Part shown: positions 34,475 through 43,545 of the stretch, in pieces
Layout: each line of letters starts with the position of its first letter
Numbering within the stretch: the stretch's first letter is position 1
NCBI RefSeq assembly: GCF_040712315.1
Contig: NC_134016.1
Coordinates: 1,403,501-1,467,500 of the forward strand
Length of the DNA: 64,000 nt
From: Castanea sativa
Taxonomy: Eukaryota; Streptophyta; Magnoliopsida; Fagales; Fagaceae
Direction: 5' to 3'
Made by a program: the position numbers and the translations under genes
Notes under the pieces: generated by a model
What the model was told of the DNA's origin: nothing
What the model saw: the letters and a program-made list of their open reading frames with translations, nothing else
Database searches by the model: none

Positions 34475-35872
34475 TATTAGAGTTTATGCCTTAAAATCCA
34501 ATTTATTAGCATGTCATAATAATTAAATTGTTTAATTATATGAGATTATCTATAAATGAACTAATGAGACATTATCGTAGTCCATGAGATGCATAGTATG
34601 TGATTTATGTGAAAAGTCATAAAAGATATAAATCACAAGTTTTTTGTAAACTCAGAATTTTAGTTCGTAGTTGGTGATGAAATTGGGCATTTCATCTGCG
34701 AAGACTATAACATATCAACTAAGATGATTTGTCTTGATCATGGAAGCGGAGACTTCTAGTTGGTATGTTGATATGTTTTAAGAGTTAAGACATACTGAAC
34801 TGGACCACTGTGAGATTTATTACTCTCCTAACGACTGTCAAATGAATAATAAATCTCATGACTTATATTTACATCAATTCTAAATCCTGAGAGAATTATG
34901 GACTTGATCATGAAATGTAGGTTGCTTTGATATATCAGGAGTGAGATCTATTAGTCATGGTCAAAATCTCAGTATGTTGCGCAGTCGCATTTAGTGTTGA
35001 TGGAACATATATTCTCAAGACGGAATTCATAGTCTCTTAACGGAGATACAAAATATTCATTTGAGATAAGTTTAATGGGTTTGGTTATTCAGAAGGTTGG
35101 GCCCAACCACTTTAGTAAGGAATTACTAAAGTACATATTTATGAAATTGAATTTCATAAATATATGATAAATAACTTAAAAAATTAAATCGAGTGCTCAA
35201 GGATTAAAATGTAGTAATCTTCAAAGTGGCAGTCTATATTCATGACTTTGTATTACGAATATTTTAATGAAAGGGTTGCATGTATAATAAAGTCTTAGGA
35301 TATAATTTATTAATAAGGCTCAGAGTGCAATTATATTCATATAGTAGTATTGAATATAATTAATGGTAACTTTGGACTTGTCAAGAGTTGACAGAAAAAC
35401 TCAAGGTCCATTGGAGTTATAGTCTTATTTGTTCCCTTTTGGTTCCACTCCAAGCCACATACTAGAGCCCAATTGGATTGGCCCAAAAGGCTAGCTCAAT
35501 TAGATAATCAGTTATATATAAGTAGAGAAACATACAGAATTATATAAGTCTTTTTTTCATAAGTGTTTTCATTAAGAAAATACAAGGAACAAAATGGTTT
35601 GTATATGAGTGTTAGACACTCTCCTATTCTCTCCTTGGCAACTGATTGAGAGATCACACTTCTTGGGTATTAAGTGGAATTAGAGTGAAGATTAAAAGTG
35701 TTCCCAAGTACTTCTAATTTTTGTTTTGAATTTCACCGCTCCAAGGTACGTTTTTTTGTTCTTAAATTTTGAAACTTATATAGTACATGTTATCAATTGC
35801 GAATGAAGTAGATCCGTTAATTTTCCGCTGCATATGTTTTGTATGTGATATAAACATGTTTTTTTCCCTACA
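34475..35872 (+). mobile_element. Solo LTR (Copia-like), 1.4 kb with perfect TTTCC duplication
   Basis: 1,398 bp beginning TATTAGAG (expected TG mutated to TA) and ending CCCTACA, flanked by perfect 5-bp direct repeats TTTCC at 34470-34474 and 35873-35877. A TATA-like 'ttatatataagtagag' near 35512 fits a U3/R promoter on the plus strand. No gag or pol adjoins either side, so it is a solo LTR left by recombination. Assignment to Copia is from its general look only. Confidence 0.75.
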
Positions 35873-35877
35873 TTTCC

Positions 35878-36364
35878 AACTTGGTAGGATTTTCCAATTT
35901 TTTCTTTTCTTCTTCTTCTTTTCTTTGGCCCTAACTTTTACCTAGACCGCCTTTTTGGGTTTTCAGCCTAGCGGGTTTTCTTTTCTTTTTTAGCCGTAGC
36001 TTTTGCCTCGATTACCCTTTTGGGTTTTCAGCCTAGTAGGGTTTTTTTTTTGTTTTTTTGTTTGTCTTTTTTTTTCATCTCTTGATTAAATGAACTTTTG
36101 GGGACCTTTTGCCCTCCTTGGTTTTCTCAGCTTAATGATTTTTGGTCATTTTGATGCACTCTCTAGACTTCTTTCTTACCTTGATGCACTTGCACCTTTC
36201 TATGCTTGATGAATTTTTTTCTTGTTTGATAAAACTCTTTTATATGAATCTTGTATTCCTCTTGACATGATGAATTTTAGGCTCTTCAAACTTGATGAAG
36301 TTCTTGGGGGCACCTCTTCGGGCCTCTTAGAAGGCTGACCATCATTTTGATGTCTCTTTCGACA
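35878..36364. other. Pyrimidine-rich intergenic stretch
   Basis: Long T/C runs and two similar segments containing 'tttgggttttcagcctag' (about 35955 and 36020), like spacer DNA of retrotransposons. No gene. Confidence 0.35.
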
Positions 36365-37440
36365 TTAGGGAGTAGGAGGGGGAGGAGCTTGTTGTTGTAT
36401 GGTTGGCCGGCCGTCGGGCAGGAACCGGTTAGCAATCATGTTGAGGCGGACCACCATTTCTTCACCAGGGTTTTCGACCTCGGCCCTTGAAGAGTCGACT
36501 GATTTCGCTTCTACTTGCTTAGCAACATGGACTCCTTTAGGGGGTTGCTCAACTAGTATATGCTCGGCATGACTGTGAAAAATCGTATCGGCAGATCCAT
36601 CTCTCATTGGTACTAAGGAGCCCACTCTGATTAATCGGGGACCGAGGTCTCGAGCTTCACCTACTGTCAGACTTGGTGGTATGAGCCCTCGGTGCCGGAC
36701 GTCGATGTAGGATAGTAGGGGACTACCAACAGTTAGGGCCTACCTAGGGTCTTGGTAACTTGTATACACAAGAGTGCACCCGAGGATGAGATGGGAAGCC
36801 CTCAATTGGCCGTCGTATTGCACAAAGATTTTTGACTTGAGTAAAAAGTTCAGGTCCTGCACATGTACTGTGTTGACGTTTGGTTTGAACTTTTTGCCGT
36901 TGGCATCACCGAAAATAAAAATTATAACTATATAAAAAAATAATGAAGTAATTACAAATGAATAGTAAAGTAATGTATGATAAATTAAATTTGATATGAA
37001 CGGTATCGACCAATATCTCGGGGTGAAATTGGGTAAGTGAGCTCATTAGCGTGGCAATTACAGCTCACCCATACAAACTCTCCAACAGAGTTTCTGTTAG
37101 AATCAAGGAGGCATGATATTAGCCACACCCGAGTATCTTTAACTTTTATATAATATCCTGACCTCTCCTTACCACATAAAATGTACATGTAGTTTATATC
37201 ATGGTGGTCTAAATGCAGCCTGTATAAGTTGTTTAACCGACTAACATAGCTCACTACTCGGTAGAAATTTGGTGGAAGTTGGTCAGCGCACAGTTCGTAA
37301 AACCTAAGTGTCCTAAGTATTAAGGGATCTATGGGGAACCTAACTCCCCCACTAAAGTAGCCATCAAAGGAAAAAAAATACTACTTGAGGGCGCCGCTCA
37401 AGGGTGATGTTCTCTTCGTAATAGTATGCTACATTTACAT
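36365..37440 (-). pseudogene. Gypsy-type retrotransposon N-terminal protein relic (resembles Pfam 'putative gypsy type transposon', Transposase_28)
   Basis: Minus-strand frames starting near 37370 give GVRFPIDPLILRTLRFYELC and DQLPPNFYRVVSYVSRLNNL, the pattern of the plant gypsy-type N-terminal domain (a 'FRFPLHPF...YY...QL.PN.W' type signature). A likely intron at about 36900-36985 is followed by HVQDLNFLLKSKIFV and a proline-rich end. At least one frameshift (near 37380) and one stop (near 36735) break it. The family identity is from the motif pattern and unconfirmed. Confidence 0.55.
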
Positions 37441-37529
37441 CGGGAGGGATGCCAAAACTAGCCAAAACAGTATGCTACTTGTCATTACATTTATTTCAAA
37501 ACTTAACTATTGTCTTGTCTTCTATTAAT

Positions 37530-38250
37530 GATTGACGGTTCACATCCCCGAGGAACAACTCACAGAGTGACGTAAGTCCTTGATTCATCCTCGAGCGCGA
37601 AGAACGAATCAAGCGAGGCTATTGTACGGCATATGGCAAGGGGCCCATTTTTCCCCTGGCCTAAATTCGGTTGGGCCTATGAACAGTACCTGGCCATGGA
37701 TCTCACCGTTCCTCATGATTGACCTTAAGTGGCCCAAAGACATTTACCCATCATATGTGAATTTTATGCACGGCTAGATGGTCTTCATAATCAGTTTTAA
37801 ATGTACCTATGTTGCTCAGTTAAGCCTCGGCATGCCAGGAGTGCCTTAGGGGACTCCGTTGCCGAGCAGCTTTCGGCGGCCATCATTAGTCCCAACATCC
37901 CAGCTCCTATTCCCAACAAAGCATATTATTTGTCAGGAATAATCAAATTATGCCCCACCCACACGAGTGGTGCTAGAGGGCAATCATGACTCTGTCCATT
38001 ATCCTCAAGATATAAATATTAGAAGAGAAGATGAAATGGGGGTTAGACATTTGGGAGTTAAGACTGAGAGAGTAGCCAAGCATACGAAAGAGAGCTTTCA
38101 AAGGGAGAGAGAGAAACTAGCTTTTGTACTAGACACTTGAACGAGCCCGCCCAGGAACTGCCCATTGTAGGATACTCAAGGCCCACTAAACAAGTAAATT
38201 GTGAGCCCAAATACTAGATCCAACCTATATTGGAGATTTGAGTACACACA
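37530..38250 (+). mobile_element. LTR-like sequence, boundaries uncertain
   Basis: Moderately GC-rich with a TATA-like 'gatataaatatt' near 38010 followed by a GA-rich leader and 'gagcccgcccaggaactgcc', the composition of a plant LTR promoter and R/U5. I could not find matching ends or a target duplication. Confidence 0.35.
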
Positions 38251-40159
38251 ATAGTGATTGATCTTTAGTTTTCTAGAAATTTTGCAAGTATGGAGGATAT
38301 AAGAAGAAGATGTAATTTAATGGTGGATTTGTAGCTAAACTTTATTTAATTGAGAAAAAAGCCACTTATAGCATCTAACTATCCGACAATATAGACTCAA
38401 CTCCCAATAGTAATGAATGAAACAAAACCATATTCATACAAAGCCAACCCACCCAATATAGGAAAATGCGAATCAATCAAACACCATATTGCTTCTACAG
38501 TTGTGATTCACACCATCCTCATCATGTAAACAAACCCAAGTTCCTAAATTATTTTATCAACTCCACTGCGAGGAATGCCACCAACACATCTGCCGATCCA
38601 ATGCCTCTGTCTTGAACTCCAAGAAAATTATCAATTGGTTTCTGTTTGGTTAGTGAGAAATGGTGGTGGTGTTCTGCTAAATGCTAAGAACGTTGAGGAA
38701 GAACGAAATTTTAGGGATTGAGGTTTAATTTGGTTAAAAGATATTGGTGAAGGTTGTGTACAGAGATCAACTTGGAAAAGGATTTGAGAGGCGATTGATT
38801 GGTAAAGCTTGTTGGTTCTTTTTTTTTTTTCCTAAAACTTTTTCTTGGTCAAATCTTGATTTAATTTTAAATTTCTTTATCTTTCTCAAATCTTGTCAAT
38901 TCTTTTAAACGATTTTTGTAAATTGATTTCTTGTTTGTAATGAAATTAAAGTGGAAAAGATTTTGGGCGTAGAAGATTGCGGTTTGTTCATCCAAGAATC
39001 ACTATTCTAATAAAATTTGAAAAGAAAGAACAAAATTATTTTATTTTATTTTAGTTTATTAGATTTGTGAGATGTATTTGATATCATTGGGCCAACTAAC
39101 ACATGTGATAAACTTTTTTTTTTTTTTTTAGAGAGTTTTAACCTATGGCATCCGCTCTTGATGATAGATCTTTATCATCAAACCAAGATACAAATTAGTT
39201 TTTAGTGTAGGCAGGGATTGAACTCCAGATCTCTTAGGCGACACTTAATGGATATATCAACACTAACATAGACAAATGGGTCCTTTTTCTTTTTTTCTTT
39301 TTTTCTTTTTTGCCCCCTCAAAAATGACACCTAACATCAGGGGAGCATATCAAAATTTTAAGAAATATATTAAAAATTATTCCAAAATTTAATAATTTAT
39401 TTTTAGCGAAACTCCTTTTTTATCCCTCTATTTTGGAGTTGTTTTCAATTTGATCCTAATACTTTGAAAATTTTCTACTTGGTCCTTGAGCTGTTCAAAA
39501 TGTTTTAAATACTGAAAAAAAAAGTAAATAAAAATATTGCAACATTTATAAAGTGCTGTGATACACACTGACATTAAATATATGCCTCAAGCCAGAATGA
39601 ATCAGGTGAGATTCAAAGTCTATAGAACAGAAAATTATATGTGCTGAATTCGCTAATTGAATCGTAAGTCTCATAATATCGAATGAAGTAATCATAAGTA
39701 CGAGAAGGATGGCACTGAAATCAAACTATAATGGCTTTAATTTTTCTTTTGTATGGAAATTTTCCAGGGTGGTAGATTCTCAATCGACCAATTCAAGTAA
39801 TTTGAACCTCACAAGTCACAACTAATAACATTGAGCAGTATGGATAAATGATGTGCTTGAATCAACCAAAATAGAGCTCCAAAGAGCAAATTGATCCAAC
39901 CGACCAATAAGGTATCTCCCAATCAATCCATAAAGAACCCATTGAACCGCAAACCTCATAACGAAAGGCAAATCAATCAAATCTACTAAATGGAAAATTC
40001 ATTAACATTCAAGATTGCATTAGGATTTAGAACTATCAAAAACAGATGAAAACTATTTAACATCAAGTTATTTATATTTGGCCGGTAGCTTCATCACCTC
40101 CACTGCTAGGAATGCCATCAACACATACGCCGACTACGCCTCCTAACGTTAATGTCTAG
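38251..40159. other. Flank of the inverted repeat; diverged copies of the CCR 3' flank
   Basis: 38556-38605 and 40093-40140 share 'tccactgc-aggaatgcca' and 'caacacat-gccga', so the sequence just beyond the left arm exists twice about 1.5 kb apart. A SINE 3' portion lies at 39113-39241. No open gene. Confidence 0.4.
39113..39241 (-). mobile_element. SINE 3' portion (minus strand)
   Basis: Read on the minus strand it has a B-box-like 'gagttcaatccctgcc', then 'atgataaagatctatcatca', 'ggatgccataggttaaaact' and an A tail (the T run at 39113-39131). This matches SINEs at 58707 and 59036. The 5' tRNA-like head is missing or diverged. Confidence 0.65.
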
Positions 40160-40224
40160 GTTAACGAACATTAACGTTCAGTTGGTTTAACCAAAGTTAA
40201 TCCGAATCATCAGATGAACGCTCT

Positions 40225-41694
40225 TCAGGAAACTGAACACAAACACGCCTCCAAGGCTCTTTTTAGGTTGTTTACAATCTCAGTCATTGAGGGGCGATTT
40301 CGACCCTCCGAATTTACACAATCTACTGCTAGGTACCCAACATATGCCACTGCCTCTATTTCAAATGGGGTAGGTGGTGGTACTTTTGGGTCCAAAACCT
40401 TCTGAATTTCATCTTGGGCAATGTATGGCACTGCAAAATCAACTATATTCCGTGGCACACCGTTTTCATTGCGATGTATTGCTTCATACCCGGTCAACAT
40501 TTCTAGCAATACCACTCCAAAGCCGTACACATCACTTTTTTTTGTCAATTGTTGAAGTCTATAGTACTCAGGGTCCATGTAACCAACAGTGCCTACCGCA
40601 AGAAGCAAAAGGTGTGACTCCTCATCCATGGGGGCCATCAAAGATAGGCCAAAATCAGTCACCTTGGCAGTCCATGTGGCATCTAATAATATGTTAGACG
40701 ACTTGACATCGCGGTGTATGATTGGTGGAACTGCATATACGTGTAGGTACTCAATGCCTCTAGCTACGTCTAGTGCCACTCTAATCCGGGCAACCCATGA
40801 CATTAGAGGAGTACTTTGAAGCTTATGAAGATGGTCATGAAGGCTACCATTTCTCATGTAATCATAGACCAATATACGCTCATTATCATCCTCAAAAAAT
40901 CCCAATAAGCAAACAAGATTCTTGTGACTAAGGCAGGACAAAGCTTCACTTAGGAAAGCATTGTCATGGTACTTGCAATCGTTCACATATGATTTTGAAA
41001 TTTCAGCACGCTTAATAGCCAATACTCGGCCATTATTTAAAGTGGCACGGTAGATTGAGCCAAAGCTACCTGTTCCAATCTTGTGATCTTCTGAGAAGTT
41101 GTTGGTGGCTTCAAGTAGCATTTGCAAAGGAAATTCTTTCTTACCCACAATTCCTATCAAGTCTTTGAAGCTTGTTGTTCGGAGTGTGTGTCTAGGAATT
41201 ATTTGAATTGTCTTATCATTTTTGGAATAGTTTGTTCGTGACTTGGCTGTGGAAAACAATGACAAAATGGGCTTTTTTTTGGAATGAGAGAATTTCGGAG
41301 CTATTCCATTAGATTCTGCACTATTACTGCTCTTCCACTTACGAAACGCAAACAAGTCTTTGAAGGTAACTTTTCGAATTGGGTGTATGGGGCTTGCTGA
41401 TATTGAAGGATCAGTGGGAATTATTTCATAATTTTCAGAATTACTACTGTCTGATTGAGACCTGGCTGGTGGGAAGAATGACATTATGGAATTAGAATAA
41501 AGAGCTAATTTTGGAGGTATTTCGTTGGATTCTGAACTAGCATCAGTTTCAGTGTCAGAGTTGTAGGCTGGGAAGAGTGATGCAATGGAAAGCTGCTTAG
41601 AGAAGTTTGGAATTGGGTTTGTTGTTCCATTCCTCATCCAACTGCCAGGGTCTGAGCTGTTGTTGGCAACAAATTCTGCAACCAAAAATATCAA
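40225..41694 (-). CDS. CRINKLY4-related (CCR3/CCR4-like) kinase, left-arm copy
   Basis: 489 codons on the minus strand. Residues about 1-185 are Ser/Asn-rich and contain an internal repeat; the kinase domain starts at FPLQMLLEATNNF. It has the glycine loop GTGSFG, lysine in VLAIKRAE, HRDVKSSN, DFG and a DPEYY segment, so the catalytic residues are present. Lost relative to the right-arm copy are two residues (Leu-Glu) next to the helix-C glutamate, leaving FLSEALSC, which shortens helix C. The activation segment also differs (AVGT, LTKKSD). The kinase resembles CCR3/CCR4, relatives of the CRINKLY4 receptor, but there is no signal peptide, RCC1-like or TNFR-like ectodomain, and no convincing membrane span. 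A splice-acceptor-like 'ttggttgcag' overlaps the first codons, so the true start may lie in a lost exon. It may act as a cytoplasmic kinase or be a pseudogene. Confidence 0.8.
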   Translation of the reverse strand: MIFLVAEFVANNSSDPGSWMRNGTTNPIPNFSKQLSIASLFPAYNSDTETDASSESNEIPPKLALYSNSIMSFFPPARSQSDSSNSENYEIIPTDPSISASPIHPIRKVTFKDLFAFRKWKSSNSAESNGIAPKFSHSKKKPILSLFSTAKSRTNYSKNDKTIQIIPRHTLRTTSFKDLIGIVGKKEFPLQMLLEATNNFSEDHKIGTGSFGSIYRATLNNGRVLAIKRAEISKSYVNDCKYHDNAFLSEALSCLSHKNLVCLLGFFEDDNERILVYDYMRNGSLHDHLHKLQSTPLMSWVARIRVALDVARGIEYLHVYAVPPIIHRDVKSSNILLDATWTAKVTDFGLSLMAPMDEESHLLLLAVGTVGYMDPEYYRLQQLTKKSDVYGFGVVLLEMLTGYEAIHRNENGVPRNIVDFAVPYIAQDEIQKVLDPKVPPPTPFEIEAVAYVGYLAVDCVNSEGRNRPSMTEIVNNLKRALEACLCSVS

Positions 41695-42604
41695 AATATG
41701 ATTAGAAAATATTTAATTCTCATTTAATTAGCAGAAGAAGTTAAAACTTTGTTTTTATAATCTAAAAACAAGAGTAATCAAACTGGTTACAGTGTAACCA
41801 ATAAGCATGTGGCAAACACTACAATTACTAAATAACAAAAAGTGTACACTATATGACCTGTAGCATAGGAAACTATAACAATTAAGCTACTTTCGTTTAT
41901 GCACTGTACAAGAAATTCAGCAGAATGCTTACTGCTTTGTTTCAATTCTTTGACACTCACCCTCATGGAGTATGGGAGCATCGATTTGATCACAACCATC
42001 TTAGAGAAAAGCGTTAAAAATACCAACAAGAAGTAGCTTTATATTACAGTCCCAACTTGTACCTTGTCCCTCATGGCAATCTATTTCTATCTGTTTAATT
42101 TATTCATGAAAAACTGGATCGAACCCATATGAAGGGCTGCCAGATTGTCACTTAATAACAAAGTTGGTTGAGAAGGAGAGACATTGTGGTGCGAACACCA
42201 GAATTTTGATCAGAGCATTGCATTTATTGTGATTATAGTATTTATTTCTGATTTCAGCATTTTCAGTTATTTCTTTAAAAAAAAATAGAATTAAGAAATT
42301 CATAAATCATTGGTAAAACATATATACTATCATCTTCTTGCAAAGAAATTAATAAGAAAAAAAAAATTAATTTCAATTATCTCAAGAGAAGATTAAGAGC
42401 ATCCATATCAACTCATGCAATAATATTTGTCTATTTTTAGCACAAGAACTTACTTCTTCTATTTTACTTACCCACTTTTCAAAAATTCTCATATCAAATT
42501 ATTTATTCCAAACTCTATTTCATTAAAATATCTAATAGATTCTATGTGAGTTACCCACCATTTGGAAGTTCCTCAACATAATGCTTTATAAATGTGATTA
42601 TGAT

Positions 42605-42892
42605 AAGTAGAGTACTAGAATGTACATTGTGATTTGTAGACCTAGCATCCATAACACAAGTATCTCTTTCATATGCATGTCCATTAACCACTATTTCAGA
42701 AAATATCAAATGCCTCTATTCACAACTGAAATTAGGACTAAGAAAGTTCTGCCAAAAAGGAAAATTACCTGCCATAAAAGTGGAGTGAGTGGCTGGCTGA
42801 ATTACATTGTTGGCCATGTGTTCTTTACTAGCAAAATCAAAATTGACTGACTGAATTTGAGTTCCCAGCATAGCCAAGGATTGTTGGCATTG
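42605..42892 (-). pseudogene. Copia gag/protease fragment, left-arm mirror copy
   Basis: Reverse complement of 43258-43545: the tail of the gag-like frame (starting at CQQSLAMLGTQ) plus the beginning of the protease-like sequence. It lacks the zinc knuckle, which lies only in the spacer. Confidence 0.85.
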
Positions 42893-43257
42893 TTCTGTTG
42901 ATGGATCCTCTCCCATCCATCAATGAAGTGTACTCCTTATTGATTCAAGAAGAAAGGGAATGCAGTGTGGAAAAAAATTTAGATCCTCATATGGAATCAA
43001 CAACCCTAGTTACTAAGGTATCTTCTTCTGCAGGAAACAACAATAACAAGAACTCTAAGGGGAAAAACAATTCCACTTGCAATCACTGTGGAATGATGGG
43101 TCACACTGTTGAGAAGTGTTACAAGATCTATGGCTACCCTCCTAGCTTCAAGCCAAAGGGAAAGAAGTCCACTGTGGTACACCAAGTCAATCTTCAAGAT
43201 GAACAAGTTGAAAAGAATTCTACTTCTGCTTCTACCTCATTTTCATTCACTAAAGAG
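42893..43257. other. 365-bp spacer (loop) of the inverted repeat
   Basis: The only non-palindromic part at the centre. It consists of Copia gag coding sequence on the plus strand, including the CCHC knuckle. In a read-through transcript it would be the loop of a hairpin with stems of about 2.7 kb. Confidence 0.9.
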
Positions 43258-43545
43258 CAATGCCAACAATCCTTGGCTATGCTGGGAACTCAAATTCAGT
43301 CAGTCAATTTTGATTTTGCTAGTAAAGAACACATGGCCAACAATGTAATTCAGCCAGCCACTCACTCCACTTTTATGGCAGGTAATTTTCCTTTTTGGCA
43401 GAACTTTCTTAGTCCTAATTTCAGTTGTGAATAGAGGCATTTGATATTTTCTGAAATAGTGGTTAATGGACATGCATATGAAAGAGATACTTGTGTTATG
43501 GATGCTAGGTCTACAAATCACAATGTACATTTTAGTACTCTACTT
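42898..43545 (+). pseudogene. Ty1/Copia gag-protease fragment with CCHC zinc knuckle
   Basis: The open frame 42898-43434 begins with LPSINEVYSLLIQEER, a typical Copia gag segment, and has a CX2CX4HX4C knuckle (CNHCGMMGHTVEKC, about 43078-43119). After a stop at 43432 the sequence continues with a protease-like stretch reading DTCVMDARSTNHNVH, where the active-site D-S/T-G is D-A-R. No integrase or reverse transcriptase follows; the sequence passes directly into the CCR upstream region. A dead fragment spanning the loop and the right-arm start. Confidence 0.85.

Larger units (their letters stand above)
40160..42892. repeat. Left arm of a 2.7-kb inverted repeat
   Basis: Reverse complement of 43258-45996. 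The outer limit is at GTTAAC (40160-40165, matched by 45991-45996) and the inner limit at 42892. The arms differ by scattered substitutions and a 6-bp deletion in the left arm. Encodes a CCR-like kinase ORF and, near the centre, a copy of the end of a Copia gag fragment. Confidence 0.96.

Noticed and set aside
40374..40819. Opposite-strand open frames within the CCR kinase
   Set aside because: Shadows of the kinase reading frame, mirrored in the other arm.
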